A stretch of DNA of 64,000 nt, taken from assembly GCF_022539665.2 (NCBI RefSeq), contig NC_081337.1, positions 2,270,679-2,334,678 of the forward strand, in the 5' to 3' direction. The notes under the pieces are model-generated. The model was given only the letters and a program-made list of their open reading frames with translations. It did no database searches and was not told the DNA's origin. Within the stretch, counting starts at the first letter, position 1. Every line of letters begins with the position of its first letter. Below, piece after piece: positions 9,640-21,513 of this stretch. This DNA comes from Daphnia carinata (Eukaryota > Arthropoda > Branchiopoda > Diplostraca > Daphniidae). The translations under genes and the position numbers were made by a program.

Positions 9640-12600
9640 AAAATACTGAGAAATTATACGGAGCCAGTAGTTTCTTTAAAGTCCACACTTTTTGGCAGAT
9701 ATGTATACGTGTTAAACTTGATTTGCGAATGACAACTGTTAACCGAAAGTCGGAATATTTCTAAGTTTTAGGTGTAAACAAGGCCTTCTGCATGGTTATA
9801 TATATGGCAATCCGTTTTACCCAAAAGAAAAAAGAATCGGCTTTTTTTTCTGTTTTATAGCTATCGCTATCTACCGGTCAGACTCATAGTAAATCCTCTA
9901 ATGAGAAGTGTACATATTCTAGCCATATAAAAATAAAAAATTTTAAGCTGATAACTTTACTGAATTAGTATATAATTGAACCTTATTTTATTTTGTTCCA
10001 TTCTATTTTTTTAAGACTCTGCAAGTATACTGATAAACTTCAAAAAGTCCATTTTATACAATGCGGATTAATTAAATTCGAACGACAATAAAAATGATTT
10101 TGTATTTAAGCTATAAATAATATCCGTAAATAATAAAAACTCGTTACTGGTTGTTCTATCTATCTTGCTGTGGTGTATTATCTTTTTTCTGTTAACGAAA
10201 TTCGTTCCGTTATACTTTTCTTGTACAATAAAAATATCTAAATTTACTACCCGATAAACCCGAGCAAAAATAATGTCCAATAATCAAAGTTAATTATGAA
10301 TACCTCTTCATTGAGTAAATACAAAAAAAAAGAATCGAAATGTCGCTAGACAAATGTCCTACTGTCGTGAACAGCTCATCCAAGTGTCGAGGGACAAAAA
10401 TTCAAGTGTCGGAAAACCTGGAGTCTTTTAGGCAACTAGCCCAAAAGAGTCTGACCCGACCAATTACAACCGTGAAGTGTACAGCAGGAATAGTAACAGG
10501 GTGCCCTTTGCAAGGGAAAGCTAGAACTACGCATGTTAAGTTCGATAGATGGCGTTTGCGGCTGCCAGTTTGAAATTACCAGTGCGTTACGATAATTGAC
10601 ATTCTCTGGAGCGCCAGTGTGCTTATAACAATCAATTAATGAAATAGTATCATTATCATTCAGAAAAGTCAATCAGTTGTAATGGTTTTGCTGATCAACT
10701 ATGCAGTAACTAGGTGAAAGGACGTAGATATGCCTCATTTCGCGGAGCAAATACAGAACAGTTGATCGGCTGTTTTGCCCGTGTGAGATCTTAATTGAAA
10801 TTAATTTCATTAATTAACCGTGGAGAACCTCAACTGTGAAAAACGTATAGATATAAAGCGTAGAAAAAAAACTTTATTTCGCTCGAAATGTTTGTTACCA
10901 AAATGATGGATAAGTAAAGGATTTGTTTAATTTTTCCACAGGGTTGGCTTGCGCGCACGCCAGGAAATGGTGTGCTTCCAAACATTAAGCGGGCTTGCGA
11001 ACATGTGCGCTCGAAAAAATATTCGCGAGTTCAAGTGCGAGCTCATGCATTAAAACTATCCATTTTTGCGTTTATCAATATGTCTCATCAAATATCAATC
11101 AACGAATCAACTGTGTTGGCAAAAAGCTTCTTCGAATTCCGTGGCAATAGCAGAAATCTATTTCCACCCTATCGTAATAAATACGTTGCAGATTGAGTGG
11201 AAAATTTAAGAGTGTTTGTCTTGCTTTTATGTAATCTAACCATTTTTTGTTGTAGTAGGGCTAGTAAGTTGCCAAATAAAAATAAAATAATTTATCGCGT
11301 GAAAAATTTGAACAAATTCTTTATTTTTCAATCACTATATTCAAAATCAAAATAATATAATGTGTTATTGAAAATTTTAACAACAATGCTATGTATAGAA
11401 ATAATTTACGGGGTAAAACCGGGTCGTTGATCCGGATCCTTTAACCGGGAACTGGTTTTCTTTTTTGTCTTGACCCGGTTTGGATCTGTTTACATATGAG
11501 CAAGAAAATGGACGATCTGCGATCTGCCAGAACCGCGCCGAAAATCGGTGGCCTATCCCTCCCATGAGTTCCAGAGCTGTAACCACCAATAGAGGAAATT
11601 ATAAGGGATTGGGTTATATTTTTCAGCAGTACACTTGGTCACAGGTAGAGATCGACTTTGTCAATTTAAGCCTGGTGCTCCGCAGGGCCCAACCTGAAGG
11701 GAAGGTGATCGGGCCTGATCAGTGCGGGTTTGTCCTATAGCGGTGTGGTGATGGCCGGTGCACGGGGGGGGGGGGGGGCCGCAGCATAAGAAGCGAAATT
11801 GTTTGCATTTTAAGCTGTGCTGATCACACGATAACGCTCCCTATCACTAGTAAAGAATTCCACATACACAAAAACGAGGTAATTTGAATGTATTTACGGT
11901 GCCTTACTTAAGCCTAAGGTTATCTACAAATTTAACCCACCTAACTAAACCTAAAAGCCCATTTGAGCTCATTTAACCTACTCAACCTAATTAGACCTAA
12001 CCTAACTTATTATATTACACTATTAGCTTATTAAAGTTGTTTAGAAAAATTGTTGTTTAAAATTTTTTTTATTACATAAGAAACGCTTTGCTAAAATACA
12101 CTTTAACCCACCACTCTGCTTATCTTGATATGCGAAAAATATTGTCAACTGAAACTGGAAAATCGATTGGATAAAATTTAATGAAAACTTCCCGGATTTA
12201 ATATTTAGTCTGCGGTTTGTGTTCCTCAGTTGAAAATTGAACGAGCTGACGCATTTTTGCAATACGGCAACTATCAGCCAGTTCCCGGATTGTACTAGAG
12301 ACTTGGGCCCCCCATTGCCATAATTACATTATTCAACAGACTTCTGCGTTGAGTTTTGCGTTTTTGGGGTGTCTTTAGCGCCTCCATTGTTTACTTAGAT
12401 AGTTAGACTGCTCCTATTGTAACTAAACTTTCAATTCTTTTTGAAAATCAAGAAAGATCAGGTGACAAATAAACGTCTTTAAATTTTCGTAGACTTTTTT
12501 TTTTTTACCTTGTTTTGCTTTTCGGTAAGGAGAAACGTTGTTAGACACAATAGATGACACTATGTGACTCCCAACCAGACTAGTGCCCGATTCGGCAAAA

Positions 12601-12770
12601 TGATAGTGAAAAAACTGTAGGCTAGCTTCTTTAAGATACTGAATAGTAGACGGCTAGAGGCACGGGACTCTTGGTGACCTAGTAGAGCTCCATATTTGTG
12701 GATCGCGATTGCTGGCCGGGTGTTACATTTACTTAAATATTTTTGACGACTGCAAGCACTTACCGTCGAT
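9640..12770. other. Gene-poor intergenic stretch
   Basis: About 3.1 kb with no recognisable gene. The missing 5' exon(s) of the minus-strand gene may lie near the left end; a minus ATG near 9790 opens only a 10-codon frame. Short open frames at 10340, 10972 and 11480 have no family resemblance. A homopolymer of 15 G lies at 11764-11778. 11400-11480 is CCGG-rich (ACCGGGTCGTTGATCCGG). The citrate synthase promoter must lie at the right end, but I see no clear motif. Confidence 0.5.
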
Positions 12771-14743
12771 ATGGCTCTGTTCCGAACATTTTCTTCACGC
12801 CTCAACTCCTCTTCACAGGTAAAAACTTTTCGTTTAAACAAAAATCGTCTTTGGTTGTTCACAAAATGCCGAATATTATTACTATCTTCATCATCGCGAT
12901 AAGTTTGTGCATAAATGCTGTGGGCAACGATTTTAGTTAGGGTATTTGTTACCATTCGTGTTTCTAGAAAGTGCAATAATTCTTATCCTTTGATGTGTTG
13001 ACAATAATCTGTAATGATTGTTTTATTTTTATCTATTAAGGGTTGCATTGCTACCATTGTTCGAGCATATTCTGATCACACTGACCTAAAAGATGTTCTT
13101 GCCAATAAAGTTCCGTATGAACAGGAACGTGTAAAGAAGTTCCGTAAAGAGTATGGAAATGTGAAAATAGGCGAAACAACAGTGGATATGGTAGCTATTA
13201 GTCTCTTAAGTTAATTTTGAAAATCTATGTATTTAACAGAAAAATAAATCTTCACACAATTAGGCCTATGGAGGTATGCGTAGCATGAAAGCATTGGTCA
13301 CCGAAACATCCGTCCTAGATCCCGAAGAAGGCATCCGTTTTAGGGGGCTATCTATCCCAGAATGCCAACGAATGCTTCCCAAAGCAAAAGGAGGAGAAGA
13401 ACCACTACCTGAAGGGTTATTCTGGCTTTTAATCACAGGAGATGTCCCAAATGAAACCCAAGTAAAAACATTAAATTCATCTCCTGTGACCTGTTTACTA
13501 TTGGTTTCCTCTTGCAATAGGTGAAAAGTTTATCGAAAGAATGGGCTAGTCGTGCCGACCTCCCGTCGCATGTCGTGACGATGCTCAATAATTTCCCAGC
13601 CAATCTTCATCCAATGTCGCAGTTTAGTGCAGCAATCACTGCATTGAACAGCGAGTCAAAGTTTGCCAAGGCTTATTCTGAGGGGCTACACAAATCGAAA
13701 TATTGGGAGGCATGTTGCAAATAATATTCAGTTATGTAGAGTGAAAGATTAAAATCCGATATGGTCGTTGTAGTATGTATATGAAGATTCCATGGACTTG
13801 ATTGCCAAACTGCCCACTGTGGCTGCAACAATATATCGCAATTTATATCGAGATGGATCTTCAATTGGAGCAATCGATACCAAAAAGGATTGGTCGGCTA
13901 ACTTCGCTTCCATGTTGGGATACACCGATCCCCAGTTCACCGAGCTCCTGCGACTTTATCTCACAATTCACAGGTAAACTATCTTGGCTTAAAAAATAAA
14001 AATGCATTTCAGATTTGTTTTCATTCTTGGTTTTTTACGAATTCCAGCGACCACGAAGGAGGTAATGTTTCTGCCCATACCGTCCATTTGATAGGCTCAG
14101 CTTTGTCAGATCCCTATTTAGCGTTTGCTGGTGGAATGAATGGATTAGCAGGTATTCGGCTTTTACTTGCTGTTACATTGTTGGCACGTTACCAAAATTC
14201 TGCATTCATTTCCTAGGGCCACTTCATGGGTTGGCCAATCAAGAAGTTCTTGTGTTCCTGAACAAAATCGTAGGTGCTTTGGGAGATGGATGGACAAAGG
14301 AGGGCTTAATACAGCTAATCAAACAGCAGCTTGCTTCTGGCCAGGTAGTACCTGGGTACGGCCATGCAGTTTTACGTAAAACAGATCCTCGTTACACTTG
14401 TCAACGCGAGTTTGCACTCAAACATTTGCCCGACGATAAGATGTTTAAGCTAGTTGCACAACTGTATGATGTTGTCCCAGATATTCTGCTCGAAACAGGA
14501 AAGGTCAAGAATCCTTGGCCGAATGTTGACGCCCATTCGGGTGTATTGCTTCAACATTACGGCATGACTGAAATGAGCTATTACACAGTACTCTTTGGTG
14601 TATCTCGAGCCCTTGGCACATTGGCGTCTTTAGTGTGGGATCGGGCTTTGGGTCTGCCTCTCGAGCGCCCCAAGTCGATGTCGACAGATGGACTGATGAA
14701 ATTAGTCAAGTCCCTGCAAGCCAATGCGGCTAAAGGAGCGTAA
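12771..14743 (+). CDS. CS: Citrate synthase, mitochondrial
   Basis: Condenses acetyl-CoA and oxaloacetate to citrate, the first step of the TCA cycle, in the mitochondrial matrix. Seven exons: 12771-12818, 13041-13190, 13264-13461, 13521-13709, 13774-13973, 14048-14151 and 14217-14743, giving 471 residues (animal enzymes are about 465). The first exon encodes [16 protein letters not shown], a basic Ser-rich presequence. Family text throughout includes [46 protein letters not shown] and [12 protein letters not shown]. The catalytic residues are in place: His in [11 protein letters not shown], His in [16 protein letters not shown] and Asp in [11 protein letters not shown]. All introns are GT-AG except intron 4 (13710-13773, 64 bases), which reads GAG|GCATGT...TTGTAG|TAT. 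Using that GC donor keeps the frame and matches the family length exactly ([13 protein letters not shown]). Confidence 0.96.
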
Positions 14744-17560
14744 TATTTACACCCCAATGTTAGTAAAATGCTACCCTGCTATATGTTGAAGAAACAAATT
14801 TTTACTTTGTTTGGTGTTGAATTTCAAGTCGAATTCAGTGTTTGGCTATTTTATTCCTGAATGCACGGTACCTTGCCGTTAGTTTTTTTTTTTATTTTTT
14901 TTATTTTTTTAGACTTCAAAGATTGCAAAAATTAGGATTCTGCCAATGGTTGACTTAATTGGAACAAGGAACTGGTACAAACACGTTTCGAGGGTGCCAC
15001 AGTAGTAATGAGTTGTTCGTCTGTAAATCCCCAAGAAATAGTTATGAAACCCCACACTAATAAACGTTTTAACTGGCTGATCGTAACTATTGTATTTAGT
15101 GTTAGGATGTTACTAGAGTTCAATGAATGCTCAGCGTTCTGTTTGGGCGCGTCCGAAAGTTTTTTCTTCTAATTTTTGTGCTATTAAGGCCTTACTTTTT
15201 TTGTCAGTTCACTTCCAGGTTCCAACACCGTGTTCCATACAACTTCCAACGAAAGTGGTTTTTATTTTTCATCCCGGCACGGTTGTTTCTACAAAGAAAA
15301 CTTGAAGAACGTAACCACATGTTTTGGTAACATTTAAACCCGAGAAAGTGGTGTCAGGAAAAATATTCGAACGATATCTTGATCATTGTCGTACTGTACG
15401 AGCAAATTTTCGGTTGTTAACTGTTTTAAATGGTTCGGTGGTCGTTAATACGTGTTGTATGTATCGGTAACTTTTACGTAGTTTTTTATTTTTTTCCGGG
15501 TTTCCATAGTTTGTTCATTTTCTTCTTTTTTAAGTTTTCTTTCATAACAGCAAAGACAACAATAATTTTTGTTATATACTAATATTGCTGTACCAGCTTC
15601 CGCATTCTCATCTGAAAGCTGACATCGGTGTATTGGATTAGACGGGTCAAATCAAATATAAATCAAATCCGAGAAATTTGAGGATTTGGATTTGACACAG
15701 ATTGCCGTAAAAATCAAATCAATTTTTAACTCCAAATCTTTGCAAAAGCTATTAGTAGTGACTAGTGATTGGCCCCGATTAGCTCTGGTTGGGGCCCTTT
15801 TCCCACCGCCAAAAATCCGTTCGGGGCGGGTAGGTAATTTATTTTATCATTTTGAATTTCATTGAATTTGGATTCGAATGATTTACATTTGATTAAATTT
15901 AAATCACCTGGGCTTGATTTGGATTTGATTTGGAATTTTAGATTTTTTTATCGAAATTATTGCGGTCTGTAGAAGTCCATCAGGTCCCAAAAACCCAGGC
16001 AACAACAGAAACTAGAACAAAAACAAAATTTTCAGTAGTAAAATAGTTTTAAACTAAATTGCTTGTGGATGCTTACCTCCTCATTTTAAAGAAAATTAGC
16101 TAATAGTGTATGTATGATTATTTAGTGGTTAAAGCAAGCCACCAGCAGCTAAACTGGTAAATGCAGTGGAACACTACTTCGTTTTTGGAACTGATCGCCG
16201 TTTCCGCTACTAGTAGGAAGAGATGCAACTTCCGTAATATGGCTAAACGTAAATGTAAAATGTTTAAATTGTGTTATATCACATTCGTGACGTTTGTAAA
16301 ACAGGGCGTAAAACAATAAAGCTTCATATACAGTATATGCTTTTGCATAACGATTGGCTTAGCGATCAGTACACTCGTTCAGTCCAGTACCGTGGCTCGG
16401 CAAGCGTCTGCGAACATGCGCATCTTTGTTTTTCGCATTACGTATGCTATTTTCTTCAGCTTACGAAAGCAATTTTAAGTTGTAGCTAAATTGATAAGGT
16501 AGAGACAAGTATTGTAGTGGTGGCATCCGATATCAACGTTTGCGTATGTGAAACTTGCAGTTACATACAATTTTCATCGTATGCCACTGTTTGCTCCCAA
16601 ATCATGAAATATAGAAATTTTTGCTTAAAGGCGCTCATGAAAATTCTGCAAAAATGAACCAAAGTAACCTCCTTTGAGGATTCGACAGCCATGATGTGGT
16701 AAGGCATAGCTTACGTTCGTTAGAGCATTTTTTTATGATTTACGTTTTAACCATTCTACAGCACAAGTGCAATACAGCAATACTGAGACCGTTTAACAAC
16801 GAATCCTACAATAGATGAAGTTTTAAACCAATATTTTCTCGAAATAACGATGTCGATATATAGGAGGTGAATGCACGTCGTTGTTTATTGAGGAAAGACA
16901 AACTTTCAACAAAAAAAACTTTTTTAATAATACCTATTTCTTTATTCCAAGATCTACGAAATTTCGCGTAAAATAGGCAAGTGATCGTATTTTGCATTGA
17001 GAGCAGATCTATCATGGAACCCTGAAAATAATCATTTTTTCGTTTGAAAGCCTCGTTTACGTCGTGGATCAGTATTTGGTGTTTTGCACGGATATGTTTT
17101 AGGCTTACATCTGTACCATGTTTGTTTTTGTCGGACGATCAGCCATTCCAGCTTCCCGCGGAAACCGTGCGATCCGATACCTGTGCCCTGTCGTGTACTT
17201 CATCTACCTTAGATCACGCTTTTCTCGGCAGTAGAAGACCGCAAACCTGGCCAAGAAGGCCAATAGTTAACTGTGGTTATCACAAAAGAGTTCGTGAATA
17301 GGCCACCATGGGCGCTGGCAATTTCTCAGTAGTCAGGCTGATGGCTGCCCCAATTCTTATTCCCTATCACGATAACTCCGTTTAGCTCCGAATTGTGCTA
17401 CATTCTACAACTAAGTTGATACAGTGCTTTAGGTTTTCCATTAGAAATAGAAATTGGTCATTCAACAGTAAAATTAAAATTTTTATAATTGATCATATCT
17501 GGTGATAGTTTAGACTCCTCGTTTCATATAACTGATCGTATACGGTTGAAAAACAATTAA
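14744..17560. other. Gene-poor intergenic stretch
   Basis: About 2.8 kb A+T-rich DNA without a recognisable gene. 15640-15960 is built from AAATC/GATTT words (AAATCAAATATAAATCAAATC on one side, GGATTTGATTTGGAATTTT on the other) around a G+C-rich core near 15770-15835. It recalls the AAATC-rich subterminal parts of the hAT element at 42139-44986 and may be a decayed relative. Open frames at 16271 and 17044 show no family features. Confidence 0.45.
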
Positions 17561-18322
17561 ATGTCTACGCCAGCTAGAAGACGACTGATGAGGGACTTTA
17601 AGAGGTTAGCATACGTTTTTAAATCTGTATCCTAAAGGTACAGATTTGCTTTCATTAGAATTTTAATCTTATTCAACCTTTTAGATTGCAAGAAGACCCA
17701 CCTGCCGGGGTTAGTGGAGCTCCAACGGATAACAATATTATGATATGGAATGCAGTAATTTTTGGGTAACATGAAGAGCTTTCAGCTACTTTTTTTATTT
17801 TTTTTTTTATGAAATTTTAGTAGTACCTGTACGCAGATTTTGTTTTGTGCCTGTATTACTATAATATTTCTGCTTTTCTGTGTGATTTAGACCTCATGAC
17901 ACCCCATTTGAAGATGGAACCTTTAAGTTGACTATAGAGTTCACTGAGGAGTATCCCAATAAACCCCCTACAGTTAGATTTGTATCAAAAATGTTCCATC
18001 CAAATGTCTATGCTGATGGAGGGATTTGTCTTGACATCCTTCAAAATCGATGGAGTCCTACCTATGATGTGTCTGCAATCCTCACCTCTATCCAGGTATG
18101 ATATAGCCAGCATTTATTGTATTGCATGGTGTATAAACATTAAAATAGGATATACTCATTATATAAATTTACATGCCATAATTTTTTTTTTTGCAGTCAC
18201 TCCTAAGTGATCCCAATCCCAATAGCCCAGCCAATTCAATGGCAGCCCAGCTATATAAGGAAAATCGTCGAGAGTACGAAAAACGAGTAAAGGCGTGTGT
18301 GGAACAATCTTGGATGGATTAA
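17561..18322 (+). CDS. UBE2A: Ubiquitin-conjugating enzyme E2, Rad6/UBE2A type
   Basis: E2 enzyme that carries ubiquitin on a cysteine. With Rad18 or Bre1-type E3 ligases, the family acts in DNA damage tolerance (PCNA) and histone H2B monoubiquitination. Four exons, 17561-17604, 17685-17765, 17891-18095 and 18197-18322, give 151 residues (human UBE2A/B have 152). All splice sites are GT-AG. The start [20 protein letters not shown] is diagnostic of Rad6. The HPN motif ([11 protein letters not shown]) and the active-site Cys in [18 protein letters not shown] are intact. The C-terminus ends at EQSWMD, one residue short of vertebrates, with no acidic tail as in yeast. Drosophila calls the homolog UbcD6/Ubc6. 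Confidence 0.96.
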
Positions 18323-19984
18323 GTTGGTTGTATTACCGTCCATTGATTCGCTTTTTGCCTCAACTTTCCGATATTCCGTTCTTCAAGTTTCCCTACCACC
18401 ATTCAGTTACGCCCATGGGTCCTACTAGACCTCATGACTAAGTGTTTTTTTTTTCCCAGTTTTTTTCCCCTCTCAATTTCCCTGTTGTGAATTGCTGTTT
18501 CTCACTTATGACGGACACCTCACGATTGCGTTCTGCTTCAAAAAAGGCGAAATCTGAACCTGACGAACAGGTTGGAATTGTAGTTCAGCAAAAATCAATT
18601 TATTCACGAGAAATACAAAGAAATTGAAATCTTGGTTTGATACATCTGCGCATTTCATAGGAAAAAAAATCAGACTTACGAAAATGCCGTTGTTTATTGC
18701 ATGAAATGGTCCGCATTGGTACGCTTAAAATTTTACCTACTTTCCAAATTTTAGTCCTTAATTTTATCTTCATCAATCAATATACGGAAAGGTCTGCAAC
18801 TGCAATAATGATTGATTTTCATGTGAACCTTTTATTAGGTTGCGAGACAGTAACATCTAAGTTTAACAAAGAAGTGGAAGGGTGAAGAAATTAATTTACT
18901 CGATAAATATGAACAATACAAAAAAAATTATCCACGAAATCGCGCCGATATGAAATAAACTTAACCTGCTAATTGTTATACATGCTCTGGATGATGTTTG
19001 GAACTCACTCATACTGTCAGCGATACCAAATACCAATCATGTTCGACATATATGATCTGCCCCCGATTTCGATATGCCAGTGTACCGTACTTATATTGCC
19101 ATCTAGCGGTAAGAATAACTATCCGTTGGCTTACCTATCTGGTAAGCGCTTAGTGCAGCGTGATGTTCCCAGCTGGCTATAAAAAGATGGCATGCTGTAC
19201 TTTTGCTCTTGTCGTAATCTCTCTCACTTTGATGCGTATTCTGATCAAAATTTTCTACAAATGATGAGGAGTTAATTGGTAATGAAAAATATCAAAGACG
19301 ACTCGGCTCAAATTCTTGATCTCCACAAAGGCACTGCTAAGGAACTTGGAAAGCGAAAAACATTAACCTTTAACGGACCAGAAAAAAACACGAAGAAAAA
19401 AACAACAAAAACAAAACAAAAACAAAACAAAAACGGAAATGAACAACAAATTTACTATACCAGAGATCCAAGCTAATTTTTTTTCATAAGCTTTTCCGTG
19501 AAGCGAACATTGAAAATCAGAATTAAGAATTTGTTGGATTTTCTAAAACAGAAAACCCATAGATTTTGCGTACGAAATTCTCTGTAGAAGAGAAACTTTG
19601 TTAGCATTACGAACACTTGCCACATTGAAATGAAAAAACAAATAAATTTGTTGTGGCATAAGGCGACTCCATAGGTAACTTCCGCAAGGTTCTGCAGAAT
19701 TGGTGTCAACTAACCCACTACCAAAAGAAAAGTGTATCCGCTTTCGAATTCTGAAAAAGAAGGAGCCATGGCTGAAGTGCGGCGAGAGGCACACAAAAAA
19801 AGTTTAGAATAATGAAAGGAACAGAAAAAAAGGGAAAAAAAATGTGGCCGAAGAAGTAACCTCAGGCACAATACACACCCAACCTCCCCCACTTCCTCCT
19901 CTCCAACCCACGAAAAGGACGAAGAGAAAGCTCACCTGAGTCTGGAGCGCGAATATCGGCTGTTGTCTCTAGTAGTTCATGTTC
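18323..19984. other. UBE2A 3' flank and intergenic DNA
   Basis: No confident gene. At 18508 an ATG opens MTDTSRLRSASKKAKSEPDEQ, a basic-to-acidic stretch resembling a nuclear protein start, followed by CAG|GTTGGA, a weak donor-like site. No partner exon is recognisable, so it may be 3' UTR. The rest is A+T-rich, with A-rich tracts (19380-19440). Confidence 0.4.
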
Positions 19985-20016
19985 AGTTGCAAACAGGTCT
20001 CGATTCCGTTGAGACT
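19983..20016 (+). promoter_or_regulatory. Candidate TATA-less core promoter of Duox
   Basis: TCAGTTG at 19983 matches the arthropod initiator TCAGTY. Taking its A (19985) as +1, positions +28 to +32 read AGACT, matching four of five positions of the downstream promoter element RGWYV. A good donor (20079) and acceptor (20192) follow and precede the Duox ATG. No TATA box is seen. This is inference from motif spacing. Confidence 0.3.
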
Positions 20017-20078
20017 GTCGAAAACTTGTCTGCCTTGCTTAATTCAAGAAAATTTGGATGAAACATTTGTTTACGAGT
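19985..20078 (+). other. Candidate 5' untranslated exon of Duox
   Basis: From the putative initiator to the donor GAGT|GTGAGT at 20079. A T-rich intron (20079-20192) ends GATCTAG, after which the exon holding the Duox ATG begins. No transcript evidence is available. The splice signals and the pyrimidine-rich intron end are the basis. Confidence 0.35.
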
Positions 20079-20210
20079 GTGAGTGTTCGTACGTGGTTGG
20101 CCTGCTTTGCTTCATTTTTTGTTTTTCTGTTGTTGTTCTGTTTGTTTTGTTTCTTTTTGTTTTCTTTGTGTTAACGTTCTGGTTTGATCTAGGCCTTCTT
20201 GTGAAACGCC

Positions 20211-21482
20211 ATGGATTGTACAGCAATTCGCGGAAGATCAAACTCTCGCAGAGATAAATGGCCGAGGCAATGTGCCACCGCTGTAACAAAGTGCACGACA
20301 GTGTGGCTCGTACACGGATTACTTGTGGCTCTTTCCGTCAGCCACCTTGTAGGACAGACACGCGCAGGTGAGTTTGTTCGATTTTCTTTCGGAAGAGGGC
20401 AAGCGAGGATATTCTGTGTAGCAATCAAAAGGTAAACATCCAAAACGAAATCAGGCCAAAACGCCCCTGTGAGTCAAAAACTAGACTTTCCAAGTGACGA
20501 TGTCGAAACCATCCAGTTTCAACTTGCTTCAATGGCTCGGTACAATAAGCAATGGAAATTAGGAGCGGTCGTTTCTACAATTGTTTGTCTCGTTTCGTGC
20601 TTTATTTTGTCTCCCGGTACCATGAAGCGTTGCAAATGGTACCAAACTAAATGCCCAGCTCACGAAGTCAGTCGAATCGGTTTCCAATAGTCTTTCTCAC
20701 GATTTTAGAACGACCAAATGGCCCACACAGAATTGTTTATTTGATTCACGACCTTGTTTAATCGCTACAGCAGCAATACCTGTAAGGTACTGAAAGGAAA
20801 GTTAAACTCAGCTGTGCTTTTCTTGTGGCCTTGAGACACCTGCAAAAAAAAAAAAAATTCGTAGTTGAGGAATGGCAATTGACGTCTCCAGCGCTGTCCA
20901 CTGTGAACGAAGACTTCTCCCTCGGGGAGGGACTTAATATTAATAAAAGCCTCTGCAACGCCGAGGTGCAAGGTGTCCGCCACACTAAGACTTCCTAGAA
21001 AGAGTTTATTTTTTGTTTTGTCTTAGGTTCTCCATTAACTGAGATTAGCGCTATTATGGTTACGTTTTATTTAATTTTATCAGTAAACAGATAGTTGTAT
21101 CCATTATTCTTAGTGAACCTTCCTATGGCCGAAATCGTTTATTTTTGGCTTATGCTATGCGAATGGAAAACCGGAGACTCAGACTTCTTGCATTCCATTA
21201 CTCTTGTTATCTATATAAATTAGATCGATCGTCGTCTGGGGGAAATTTTACAATTAATATGAACACGAACTAAAAAGAAAAAAAAAAGAACAGCGATCGA
21301 AAACATTGTTTCAACGAGCATGCCAAATAGATTCTAGGACAAGGTCGTCAGGCAGGAATCTAGAACAGGTGCAGCAGCGGCTGTGTCTTGACAATAAGTG
21401 AAACTGCCGCCACTAGACCATGCGTTGTTAACCAAACAGCAGAAAACCGAGAAACGCTTGCTTTTTGTTTTTCAAAGGCACG

Positions 21483-21513
<31 letters not shown>

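Noticed and set aside
12560-12976. 138-codon minus-strand frame over citrate synthase exon 1
   Set aside because: It overlaps a certain coding exon and has no family likeness; a shadow frame.
18442-18627. Frame containing MTDTSRLRSASKKAKSEPDEQ after UBE2A
   Set aside because: Could be a first exon, but no following exon is recognisable; left as a remark on the intergenic stretch.
20469-20690. 73-codon frame with one hydrophobic segment in Duox intron 1
   Set aside because: No splice partner, no family resemblance, and length expected by chance.
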